DNA of 64,000 bases, from the NCBI GenBank assembly GCA_034509755.1, contig CM067550.1, forward strand, positions 3,527,001 to 3,591,000, read 5' to 3'. Below are positions 1 through 11,800 of the stretch, piece after piece. A program made the translations under genes and the position numbers. Numbering within the stretch: position 1 is the first letter of the stretch; each line of letters opens with the position of its first letter. The notes beneath the pieces were generated by a model. It saw only the letters and a program-made list of their open reading frames with translations. It ran no database searches and was not told the origin of the DNA. Source of the DNA: Anisodus tanguticus. Its lineage: Eukaryota > Streptophyta > Magnoliopsida > Solanales > Solanaceae.

Positions 1-460
1 AAATCATTTTAAGCATTATTTGTCTTAAAAAGTGTTTAGTATGTTTTTTAATGAGCAAAAAACTTAAAAAGGATAAGATATTTTATAAATAAAAGGTGTT
101 TCATCATCCAATATTCGAGACTTATATCTATATGCTAAAAATTAATCATGCTACTATTGTTAAACCTCATGAAATTTGTCTATCATGCTGCTTACCAGCT
201 ATCTCTTAAACCTAATTAGGAAAAAAAGGCATTATCTAAAGAAAATGCTGATTCAAAAACCAAATCCAATATTTAACAATAATAAAATGATAGAAGCCAG
301 TGACAAAGATATAGAGGACAAATATATTTATGTTAAGTTCGAAATTCATTGTCAGAAAAGAGAAATGGTACGATAGTATCGACATGCTGTGATTTAAAAT
401 TTTGAATCCGTCACTGATTAAACATTACAAACAATTACTATAGTGGAAAAGCATTGGTGT
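1..460. other. AT-rich intergenic sequence
   Basis: No gene, repeat family or RNA was recognised. The short open frame on + near 176-376 is low-complexity and has no recognisable domain. Confidence 0.5.
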
Positions 461-1135
461 TCAGCAACCGAAGGAAATGAGCTTTGCTACAGAATTCAAT
501 TTGATTCCACCTGGGCCTTCAAAAAAATATGACCTGGGTTTGGGCTTGGGCTTGGGCTTTTTCAAAAACAATGATCTGCTGCCAACTGATGGGCTATAGA
601 ACCTTGTGCTATATTTCTTCTTAGGCTTACCACAAATGCATTGGCATTCATACCAAAACAAGAAAACAATCCACTTGACCCACGTGCATGCCTCCTCGCG
701 TGACGACCGGTCGAATGGTAGCTGCTCGAGGCGTGCCCACGGTCGTATACTGGCGGCAACTCCATCCGCCACCTCTCGAGTTTGGACCAGAGCTCCTCGA
801 CGCTCTCGTCCAAACTCCAACCATCCAAAACTGAGCTTTGTTGATCTTCCAATGGGTATTTCTTTTCAGCCACAGCCGCCGCGACCTCGGATGGTGAAGG
901 CCCAATTTCTGAGTCAGTCCAATGACGAGCATTTCCCTTGATTGGGCCTCCAAATACAAATTTTCCATTGTGTCGTGGACCTTTTGGGCCTCCAAACTCA
1001 TATCCACTATAATTTGGAATGGGCTTTCCAATGAGTGTTATTGGATCTTTGGGCTCAACTTGTTTATCACTAACATCCAATAAGCCTTTGGGCTTTGTGA
1101 AAGATTTCGAGGAGGAGGGGGGTGGTGATGTCTCG
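461..1135 (-). other. GC-richer open stretch, possible relic of an unidentified coding exon
   Basis: About 600 bp are markedly richer in GC than the flanks and stay open in several frames. The longest minus-strand frame (562-1080, 172 codons) could extend upstream toward 1135. It contains Gly/Pro-rich text, an acidic segment (SLDESVEELW) and a short Cys-containing GLFSCFG segment. A second minus frame (461-820) covers the 3' part, so a single frameshift could have broken one ORF. A (TTGGGC)n-like run lies near 540-560. I do not recognise the family; it could be a decayed host exon or a transposon piece. Function is unknown. Confidence 0.25.
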
Positions 1136-2826
1136 CAGAGAGAACATTAAAGCATTGTTACAAAGGAAGAAAATATGTTTGAACTAATGTGTTCTTCAAC
1201 CCCTTTTATGATTTCCCTCGATAAATGTCAATTGTGGTATTTTTTGTATTTGACTAATTAAGTATATTTAATTTTTAATTTATTTTAAATTGTATCTGTC
1301 AAATAACGAATTTACTACTTGCACAATTATATGTAATCATCCATAGTATTATGCTAGTTGGTATTTGTGAGGGTAATATAGTTATAAACATAATATGGAT
1401 ATAACACTTTTGCTTTGAAGTATAACCATGGGCGAACCAAAATTGCGACTAAACTAGACCCATTTGTTAGGACAATCCCTAATTATCTCCGTCATATCTA
1501 TCACATCAATTATGTTGTAATTAGATCATAAAATTAGGATGACTATATCAATTATATTAATTAGCATATCATTAGAGATAGAGAAGATTAATTGTATAGA
1601 ATTGTATATATTATTTACTTTAAAAGGAAATAAACTCAAGAAATTAATTTCCTAAGCCATTTATTATTTGTGATCCTTCCAAGTTGATAAATAAAGATAA
1701 AAAGAACACGGACCTTTATTTTTAGGCAAAAATCTTTGTCATATAGTTAGAAACATGGATGTATCTCCTTTTCCCTTTCTCTTCATGATCCCTAAAGTAA
1801 TAGGAGTAGTAATTTTTTATTATTATTAAAAGGTAAAAAGTAACTTGTCTCGGATAGCTTGTGAGGTTGACTAGTTGAGAAAGCTCACGAGCATCATATT
1901 AGAAACATATACTCTTTCTCTCTTTAATTTATATCGCAAAATTGAAGTTTTGAGATTCAAATTTTTAAATTTTGATCATGAATTCGGACATATATAAAAG
2001 TTTTAAGTTTTTTTTGAAAGAAATTATATATTTAAAAATTACGATAAATCACAATAATTAATAACTTAAAATATTTAAAAGACATATAAGAAATTTCAAT
2101 CAAAGAAGAACTTAATTGACTTTCAAAATTTTGATTGTACCACGTAAATTGAGACTGAGCGAGTATTGTGATTTATAGCATTTTGATTTAAATTTATAAT
2201 TATGTAAACGAAATTCAAAACAATAAGAAATGAACATCTGAATTTCTACGGAAGTTCAATATTCTCTGTAGGACCAAGAAAACAATTTTAAGTAAAAATT
2301 TGATTATCTTCCCTATTAATTCATTCATTCATCAACCAAAAGGGGATGGGGGTGGGTGAAACTTGCGACTGTACCATATTCTTTAATATAAAATATATAC
2401 CCTACATAAGATCTTGAAATTATTGATGAGAACGAGACAAAATTCTTTATCAAATAGAGCACAAAACTAGGAAACAATGGATGATTAACTTAATAAGTCA
2501 TTGCATTATTATTCATGGGTCAACCTCTATCCCACCTCAAAATAGTAAAAATCAAGTGGGATACTATTTTTTGAACCGCATATTAATACTTTGCTACTAT
2601 TTCAAAATACCCCTAATTAGAACACGGAAAAACTCCATAAACACTATTGAAATTTAAACATTTGTCATTTCAAACTTCATAAACCATTTCTGGACTTTGA
2701 GTTCATATTGTGTTGAAATTTTGAATTCTTCCGTATTTTATGTGAGAATATTTTTTATCTAAATTTTTTTCGCATTTAGTAGCTAAATGTTTTAGATAAT
2801 GGCTAAAACTTGATTAGCTCCTCACA
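1136..2826. other. AT-rich intergenic sequence
   Basis: Long A/T tracts and no open frame of note. I see no gene here. Confidence 0.5.
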
Positions 2827-3018
2827 TGACAGTAGCGGAGCCAGAATTTTCATTAATTGATATCAAAATATAAAGAAGTAAATTCACAAAGAAGTTAAGA
2901 GAAATTAATAAATAATATACATACATAAAAAATATTTTTTTATTCAGTTAAATAGTATAATTTTTCGGCGAAGGGGGTCAACCGACACCCTTAGATGCAC
3001 GTGGCTCCGCCATTGTCA
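2827..3018. mobile_element. MITE with GCGGAGCCA terminal inverted repeats (copy 1)
   Basis: A roughly 190-bp element. Its left end (tgacagtagcggagcca) and the reverse complement of its right end (tgacaatggcggagcca) match at 15 of 17 bases. Near the right end is a conserved TTTTTCGGCGAAGGGGGT block. Diverged copies occur at 6486-6643 and 54375-54560, so this is a dispersed family. It has no coding capacity, as expected of a non-autonomous DNA element. Confidence 0.7.
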
Positions 3019-3570
3019 AAAGGTAATTATAATTGCCCATTTCACCCCCTTCAAAATATCTCCGCTTTATCCAAATTGTGTACATAACTTTCATTTTCTT
3101 AATAGACAGAAAATGCCATTCCTCATTTATTTATTTTCACTTCAATCACTCATTTAATAAATAAAAAGTAAAAGTACAGTACTTCAACTCCACGTGAACA
3201 CTTTAATTACAAAACTTCATTTATTAGATCTTTTATCTTACTTTTTATTTTTTATAAGAATTTCCACAAAAATATTTTCAGTCAAGCTTTGGGAGTCAGA
3301 AAGTCCAAAAAATGATACTACTAATACTCATCCTTTTATCAATCAAATTACCTATATTTCCTTCTTTCATGGTGCTACACCCCATAACTTAGTTCTTTTT
3401 CTTGCAACTCTTTGTGGGGTTATTTGAGTTCAGCTCAAAATCATTTAGAAGAGTTCAAACTGATGGGAATTTAAAAGGGTCATCTTGAAATACTTCAATT
3501 TTTCTAATCTTGAAATAGTGTACAGCTTAAAGGTGACATCTTTATCTTATCATAATCAAGAAAGTTCAAA
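3019..3570 (+). promoter_or_regulatory. Upstream region and probable 5' UTR of the TPR-like gene
   Basis: About 550 bp of AT-rich sequence between the MITE and the ATG at 3571. It has pyrimidine-rich stretches typical of plant leaders. No single TATA element stands out and the transcription start is not defined. The open frame at 3194-3427 has no domain and is not counted as a gene. Confidence 0.35.
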
Positions 3571-6500
3571 ATGTTGCCTAAAGAACCATCATTTTGTATA
3601 TATAATACTGATGACGGAGTTGAAGAATTGAAGGAAAATCAAGATTTCGTGAGGTCAGTGACAATAGGTGATAATATATCAGATATAGTTAGTAGTGATT
3701 TCAGTTTTGGAAATAATGGAATGAGGTTAATTGAGGAAGATGAAAATGAAGAAGATGAGAAAGAAAGGGTTCTTGATGGGGTTAATGAACTTGGAATTAG
3801 TCCTATGTACCTTGCTACTGGATTTGGGGTTGATGGAAATGGTGTAAATAGTGGCGGTGTTGAGTTTGAACCTTTAGATTTTGATGGAAATGGAGATGTT
3901 GAGGAATATTATAAGAGGGTTCTTAAAGAAGATCCCTCTAATCCTTTGTTTTTGAGGAATTATGCTCAACTATTACAGGTCGGTATTTCTTCCTGGTCTT
4001 TTAAAAGAACGTGTTTTCTCTTTATCTAAATTTAGTATACATGTTTAAATTCTTGGCATAACTGATAAAGTTGTTGTCATGTGACCAGGAGGTTACTAAT
4101 TCGAGTCGTGGAAACAGCCTCTTGCAGAAATGCAGGATAAGGTTGCGTACAATAGACCTTTGTGCTCCGTCCGTTCCCCAGACCTGCGCATAGCGGTAGC
4201 TTAGTGCACCGGACTGCCCTTTTGTTCAAATTCAGTTTTCTTCCTGTTCATTTCAGAAAACATTCTCTTTATTTTTCACTGTTGCTTTTGTGGTATGTTG
4301 ATGACATGAGTTCAGCTTAAACGGGAAACATGGTCAGTAAGGATTCATACAACTGACCGTAACTTGTGTTATCTGGTAAAAATGATATCTACCAAAAACG
4401 CAGTTAGAGATTTATATTTCAAGGGTTTAAAGACAAGTAGGTCGTATCTGATCCGAAGACCCTCTTGATTGAGTCCAGGATTGAGATTTAGGTTACGGAT
4501 ATATGATGTTTAAAGATAATAATATGAATAAGCAAATAACTAAAAAGTAATGAATTAGATTTGAAAATAAACTATTGATCAAATATGAACCAAAGCTGAG
4601 AATCGTGTATTAACTTGAGAGAGATCTGAGTTACAAAAATGTGTGCTTAGAGAGAATATAGTGTGTCTTCTTTCTCTTCTAAGCCTTGCATATATAAGTC
4701 AAAACGGGGCTGTGGTGATGTACGTATCCTGATGTCACTACTCCCATGTGCGTCGCGGCGCTCTGATCTAGGTTGGTTGATGTAACGGGAGTTGTTGGGA
4801 GTGGGAGACAATTGTAAGGATCCGTTAGAGTCTCTGGAGCCACAAAGCTTCTTGCTTACGCATGACGCTCCCGGGTGCCTTTCTACCCAATACAACTTGT
4901 TTGGGATTGAGGTCATAGTTGTTGTATACTTGTTTGATTGTTATTGTAAGTTCTTTAGAGATTCTAGGATTGCGACAGTAAGTTTCTTGTGAGTTCTATA
5001 ACTGCAAAGTTGAAATTCGAATAGGTGAACTACAGTCACCTCTCTGGATTTGATCTCATCATTGGCTTCTTGCTCTTGCTGTTAAGTTGTCCCTTGATAA
5101 AATAGACTAGTCGGACAAGTACTTTAGGATAGTAACAGTAGTTTGAATTACTTTTAACAAAATATGATCCAATTTGGGACCTATATTCAGTTGACTCGTT
5201 TCGAAACTTAAATCATCTACTAAGTTTTGATTAGCAGTTGCATAACCGACTCACAAAGAGGAAAAGTATGCGAGTCTTGCTTTCGTGATGTTTTATGCTT
5301 TTAGCAATGTATGTCCACGATAAATTTACTAGTGGCTTGAAATGTAAAAAGCATATAAAATATCTGGTCTGGCTGGAAAGCACACAAAATATTAGAGTAC
5401 ATGCTTTATGTGGTGACACATTTTTCTTTATATAACTTACTTCATTTTGGTCTATAGTCAAAGGGAGATCTTTCTGGAGCTGAACACTATTACTTTCAAG
5501 CTACACTAGCAGATCCAAAAGATGGAGTTACCTTGTCACTGTATGCTAAATTAGTATGGGAGCTGCACCAAGAAAAAAATAGAGCATCAGATTACTTTGA
5601 ACGTGCAGTTTATGCTGCTCCTGAAAACAGGTTATACTAGACTTACACCTTTTCATCGAATGAGACAATGAGTAATCGGTCCAATTAGTTATTAGGAGTA
5701 ATTGAAATCTGTTATTGTCTCCAGCCATGTTCTTGCAGCATATGCTAGTTTTCTTTGGGGTATCAATGACGACGGAAGTGAGGATGAAATGAACACGCAG
5801 AGTGATATGACTAAGGTTTTTTTCGTTTATTTCTGCTTTGCCACGAGTATATAAGTGTTAACTCTTTTCGACTGAGTTTCTTCTGATGTGCCAGATTGAG
5901 GAAACTGAGGAAGCTACTGTATCCCGGAACCTGGATTACGAAGAAGATAACAGACCTGTTAACTCTCCCTTACATCTTGCAGCAGGACTTGGAATTGGGG
6001 ATAATATATTTGGTGGCGGCTCTCCTGTTGATTATACTGCAGCTGTATCTGATATAGACGGAAATTCCGAGGAGTACTACATGAGATTGATCAAAGAGAA
6101 TCCTCATAACCCCGTGCTTTTCAGAAACTATGCTCAGTTTCTTAGTCAGGTGAATGTTTCTTGTTTTCTGCCTCAAATATTCTTTGTTATCACATAATCA
6201 ACCATCATTTGCTTAGAACAACCCACTTGAAATCATATATCCTCGACTTAGTTAAGAATAATTGTTCAAAGCTGCATCCATCAACAGTCATTCTCCCTAG
6301 GAGTGTTCAGATGGTAGATAGTAGATTTTCCAGATCAAGCTCCCCCCAAAACATGCTTTTTGAGATTTCTACTTTCTCCAAAATTTACAAAATTACCACC
6401 ACTTAGCCCTAATTCAACACAATTGGGATGGAAAACTATATTCACCTATTTGAATACAAATGTTTCTTGTATATATGGCCATTTCTGACCTCAGTGGCAA

Positions 6501-7503
6501 AGGCAGGAATTTCGTTAAGGGCCTTCAAGGTTTAACATATATGTATTAAAAGTAATTTTTAACTCATAGATACGGTATAATTTTCCGATAAAGGCTGTTC
6601 AACTGACCACCCTTCACTCTATGTGGCTACGCCTCATTCCGGTCACTTAAGGTCTATACAAATGGTACAACAGTTTCGGGTGTACTTATCAGAACTTGAT
6701 ATTTCAAGGAAAATCTGGCCCGTCATTGTTGATACAACATTTAACCTTTCTCATGTTTGTTGGACCTGCAGTCCAAGGGAGACCTACAAGGTGCTGAAGA
6801 ATATTATTCACGTGCAATACTAGCGGATCCTACTGATGGAGAAACTATTTCGCATTATGCTATGTTGATTTGGCAACTTCATCGTGACAAATATAAAGCC
6901 TCATCCTATTTTAAGAGGGCAGTTCAAGCTTCTCCAGAAGACAGGTAAATGTTGAAAAAGCCGTTCACTTTTTATTCACAGCATTTAAAATTAAAAAAAT
7001 AAATAATAATAACTAATTGCCTAAATGCATTTCCTACTTAGTTACTAAAACGATTTTACATATTTATGTGACATGTGAAGGAAATGTGCTACTATTTGAT
7101 AGCTCTGGAAACTGGAAAGGTTAATTAAAAGATACTAGTATAAGTTTGTTGGTATGATAGTGATAAAAAAAAAGTTTGTCCGTATTATGCGAAATGTATT
7201 TGTGGAAAAATATGAAGATTTTTGGCGATCTTTGGCATGATGTTCAAGAGTTTTCACCTTGCATTTTGCGTAGTTTCTTGGGGAAAAAAGGTTTGTTGGT
7301 TGCTCCTTGCACATAAAGATCATTGTTTTGCATTGTCTAAATTGCTTGTTTTGCTTTTCAGCGATGTGATTGCTGCATATGCTAGATTTCTCTGGCAAAT
7401 AGAGGAAGATGGAGATGAAGAAGAAGAAGAAGAAGAAGATGAAACATTAGGCGATTACAATGGAGCGCCACTTCTTCAAGGAGTTGTGGCTGCAAATGCC
7501 TAA
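3571..7503 (+). CDS. TPR-like protein with a duplicated three-exon module, six exons
   Basis: Exons by GT-AG and frame: 3571-3978, 5458-5630, 5725-5815, 5895-6149, 6772-6944, 7362-7503. They join in phase to 413 aa. Two homologous halves are visible. Each begins with SP-x-x-LA-x-G, runs through an acidic linker to EEYY..LK(E)(D/N)P..P...RNYAQ, then SKGDL.GAE.YY...LADP.DG, an A..YF.RAV..(S/A)P segment and AAYA.FLW. These are TPR-type helical hairpins that would mediate protein-protein contacts. Exons 2 and 5 are both exactly 173 nt and the intron phases repeat. The C-terminus is Glu-rich. It resembles plant TPR-like superfamily proteins of unknown role. No signal peptide or membrane segment is evident. 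The gene converges with the G3BP gene. Introns carry a SINE and a MITE, and all splice sites look intact. Confidence 0.9.
4081..4227 (+). mobile_element. TS-type tRNA-derived SINE in intron 1 of the TPR-like gene
   Basis: This stretch has the blocks GACCAGGAGGTTACTAATTC, GAAACAGCCTCTTGCAGAAA and GCGCATAGCGGTAGCTTAG, followed by TGCACCGG and TGCCCTTTTG. I recognise this arrangement from Solanaceae TS/SolS SINEs. A degenerate pol III B-box (TTCGAGTCG) is present. Two further copies occur near 51.9 kb and 53.0 kb. Confidence 0.75.
6486..6643. mobile_element. MITE of the GCGGAGCCA family, diverged copy in intron 4
   Basis: Its ends (TGACCTCAGTGGCAAAGGCA and GTGGCTACGCC...GGTCA) and its internal block (GGTATAATTTTCCGATAAAGG) align by eye with the 2827-3018 element. 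It lies wholly inside intron 4 of the TPR-like gene and disrupts no exon. Confidence 0.55.
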
Positions 7504-8830
7504 ACCCTGTCATGAATGGAGTCGCAATCCAGCTTCCGGATTCTTCTTTTGGCCAATTTTAACCAAAACAATAGTTTTCTCAAGTTTTTCGTTAAATTTG
7601 AACACCTGAAGCTTCCACTGTTTTGGAGATCAAGCATTCAAGATTGGGACAATTTTTAAATGGTAAATGTGGTTTAATGAGCATTAAAAATGTGACTATT
7701 CAACCTTGTAGACTGTTCTTCTGGAAATAATGCAGGAGATAAAGTAGTTAAATAAAATTTGGAGACTCTGCATTCATCAGGCAGTCCAATGTCGTAAATA
7801 AAATTTCTGATATTGAATCATGTTAATTGCATTTTCCATCACTTTTTTCCTCCGCATTGTAGGTAATGGCACTGTTACTTCCTCTACTTGTCTACATTCG
7901 TACGGCCTTCATAAATTACAGCATAGTTCCCCTATGGTTCGACATGTTACGTCTTAAGTATGAGTCTAGGTGGCACTAGCCAAGGGCGTGATCTAACAGT
8001 CGATGAAGTTGGAATGAGAACCACAAACTATCTAGTATCATAGCAGATGCAAAAAAACTCAATTATTTCACGCCATTTTAGTATCATAGCAGATGTAAAA
8101 AAACTCAATTATTTCACTCAAATGGCTTAAATTTGGTGGCAAAGTTACTTAGTATGTGTAATAATAAGGAACGTCAATATCCGGTAAAATAATCAACGTA
8201 CGTACAAAATTGACCTGCACATGTCCTGACAACCACATAAGTCTGCTCACCAAGGACTCACAATACTTCTTACTAACCAATACAAATGTTGACAAATGAA
8301 AATCTTTTAACACATGGCGGTCCCAAAACCATTTAAAATTAAAAACCAGCAGCAACGCATCAAGAAGCCAAAACACTAAATAAATCTGATTCTTAAGTGC
8401 TGCAACAGTAACACACATGTATTCCTTGCAAAGAGAATACTATAGTCCAATTAGTTAACTGGAGGGAGAGAGGATTGTTACTGTTTAGGATTTATAATTT
8501 GTGGTGGTCGGAGTAGCAGATCAGTCAGTTAAAAAGGAAGATCTCATGGAAAACTTGCACAAAACATCCACTAGAGCCAAAACTGCATTAAGAAACCTTT
8601 CTGGTAAGTCTGTTCATGTACGAAAATAAATAAAACACTTGCTATTTCTGCCAAAAAATATATGTATTTGGGATGCTTCCTTCCACAAATCTAAATTTTG
8701 ATGCTTCTCAAAGTATACTAATCTTTTGAAGAACTATGAAGACAAAAAAGCTGTTCGCAACATGGCTTGTACTGAAGGTGTTGTCCTTTAAAAGTTCAAC
8801 TTGCTTATTCCCATGAACACTGCCCATTTC
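7504..8830. other. Convergent intergenic region holding the 3' ends of the TPR-like and G3BP genes
   Basis: It holds the 3' UTRs of two converging genes. AATAAA-like poly(A) signals for the + gene occur near 7751 and 7797. There is a 46-bp tandem repeat at 8033-8124. No coding ORF was recognised. Confidence 0.5.
8033..8124. repeat. Two-copy 46-bp tandem repeat
   Basis: The motif TAGTATCATAGCAGATG followed by a run of A and CTCAATTATTTCAC starts at 8033 and again at 8079, with one or two mismatches. This is a simple local duplication. Confidence 0.75.
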
Positions 8831-11800
8831 TCAAGCCTTGCCTGAGTAAGCTCTTTCTTGCCGAGGAGCTTGTCTATAGTAACCATTTCCTCTTGATCTG
8901 CCATAGTCACGGTCACCTCCATCTAGACCACCTCTCCCGAAACCACGGCCACCATAGCGACCCCTTCCGTCCATGGAGTAGCTAACTCTGCCTCTACCTC
9001 TTCCTCCTGTGTCCCCATTTTAAAGACAAACCAAAAGAATCTCAACATTTTTGGAAGCAAAGCAAAATAATTTTTCATGATCTCAAATTTAACAATAGAA
9101 AGTTATGAAATGTATGAACGAAGCAGGAAGCTATCAGACAAGGATCAGGCTTAGCATAATGATTTCCTAAACAGTCCTATTTTGGCTCATACAAGCACAC
9201 ACGAATCTAATATTAGGCCCAATTTACTTGGAGTATTAAAAGGGGCCTACTTTAAGAGAAAGCAAACACTTAACTATTTACAAGCGAGGTCCTAAGTAGT
9301 TCCATTGATACCAGCATATGATTTGTTTCGAGACTAATACCATGGTGAAGATGTGGAAGCCAAATATTTACATCAATAGCAGCCTGACAATGCAAGCCAA
9401 CTAGTGCAGTTATAATCCACTGAGCATATTATTCTTCTCTACTCCCTGCTTTTCATCATTCATGATACCACATTCATCTAGAATTGGGTATTGCAAGTAG
9501 ATCCAAGAAAGTAGAAATGTTCATTGTTCATTTTATCCTAAATTTTCACATGAAGACACAGCTATCTCCAGAGTTAAAACTTTCCTCCAAGAAAGGAAGA
9601 GTAGGTTATGAGGACGGTTTGGTTGGATTCACTTCCTTTTTAGATCCCTTATATCTAGTGCTGGCCAGTGGGCCGGGACGGCCCGACCCCAACCCCGTCC
9701 CGAGCACGCCCCAACCCCGCGTTAAAAAAAACGGTAGCGGGACTCGAACTCGGGACAATGTCACGTACCGCCAGACCCGCCCCCGATCCCCCCCCCCCCC
9801 GATCCCCCTTTGCAAATATAACCGTTGCACCAACGACCATTTTAGATTTTGGCCGTTGGGCAACGGCCATTTTAGGCCTCCCCCCCTCCCCCAACCCCCC
9901 CTACCCCTTAATATTTATTTTTAACCCATAAATTATTATATTTACACTTTAACCCAATTTTCCAACTATAAATAACTCATTTTCTCTTCATCTTTCTCAC
10001 AAATCTTCCTACAATCTCTCTAATCTCTCAATATATCTCTCTACAAGTCTACATTGTTTACTAAATATTCAATTTTATTTATTCATTTGGGAATTGAGAG
10101 TGAAGTTGGCAACTAGCTTGAGGATCTTCCATCGAGCAAAGTTTTAATTTTCAACCTCTCGATTACATGTCGACGTTACGTCGGCGTTTGGTACATTCAT
10201 TCCTTCGTTAAATTATTATTGTCTGTTTATTTTATTTAGCGCACTTAATTTTATTGTCTTTAATTATTTATTATCATAATTAAAATGAAAGGATTAAGAG
10301 GTATGTTTAAGGGTAAGGGCGCTTCTTCTAGTAGGGGCGGCAACCAGGGCAAGGGTCATTCTTCTAGTCATCTTATTCCTACACATGATGATTTTGTTGA
10401 TACTCAACATTTTCCTACAATACCATTAGATTTAGACGAGGAGCTATTTTCTGGAACTCAAGAAGACTTTAATTTAGACGATGATCTAGATGATACACCC
10501 ACTATGTTGATGACAACACACCCACTAGTGCACCTTCAACTGAAATGCCTCATATTCCCCCTAGTATGAGATGAGGTCCAGCAAAACGACCATTAAAATC
10601 AGATGCATGTTGGACATTTTTTGATAGGGACATAGAGAATCAATTAGCTATATGTAAAATTTGTAAAAATGTTTTAAAATTTAAAACTGAAAAAGGTCAC
10701 GGTGGGACGGGGGGTTTAATTAGACACGTAGTAAGTGCTCATCGCCTAGGTATGCCCAATACCAGGCTTCAAAACCGGGTGCGCAAACGCCGCTCCATCG
10801 GGACAAGGTTCACATACCGATCTCGTCCCGGACCAAGTACGGGGTCAAATTAACCCTATGACGGGGGGAATTGTAGGCCCTAAATACAATAAACATAGAG
10901 ATAGGGAAGCAATGTCAAAATTAGTTCTTTGTGGAGGGTTTGCCTTTTTCATTTCCTTCATCTCCGGTTTTATTCATTACATTAGAGATATATATAATCC
11001 TGCTTTTAACGATTTTCCTAGATCAATCGTTAAGAGAGATGTATTTAAATTCGCGCATGAATATCAACAATATTTACGTTATTCATTATATCATTTTAAT
11101 GGCAAAGTATCTATCACGTCTGATATAGGTCATAGTACTAACGGCCATGATTATTTAACTGTAACTTATCATTGGATAGATTATAAATGGTCTATGCAAA
11201 AACGTATTTTAGCGTATATAGATATAGATGATAGGCACACTGGTACTTTTATTGCAGATAATATTTATCAAGTGTGCATTATTACGGAATAACCGATAAA
11301 ATTATGACTATTACATTAGATAACGCTTCTTCTAACAATTACGCAATTACAATTTTAAAAAATAGTTTAACTCCATCTTTTTCAGATCATTTTCATATAA
11401 AATGCGCGTGCCATATATATAACTTAATTGTAAAGGATGGTCTATCACTTTTTGAAGACATTCTTAGTAAAATACAATTTGCTATAAACTTTATTTTTAA
11501 AAGTAATAAAGTACAACGTAGAAAAGAATATAAAAAAACTTGTCGCGATTGTGGACTATCTTATAGAAAAATTCCACAAGTATCCACTAGGTGAAATTCT
11601 TTATACGAGCAACTACTTGTTGCTTATGACTATAGAAAACCTATAACTTTATTTTTTAACTCTCATAATAAAAATCCAGCTGATATGATTTTAGATAGTG
11701 ATTGGGTAAAAATTTTCGAACTTATTGTATTTTTAGAGAATTTTTTTCAAGCAACAAAAGAATTTTCCGGTATATATTATCCTACTATTTCAACTATGTT

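Noticed and set aside
537..560. GGGCTT-type repeat considered as telomere-like
   Set aside because: The unit is TTGGGC, not the plant TTTAGGG, and there are only about four copies.
9484..9931. ORFs on both strands over the hAT left end
   Set aside because: They cross the TIR and the C-rich subterminal array, and no domain is present.
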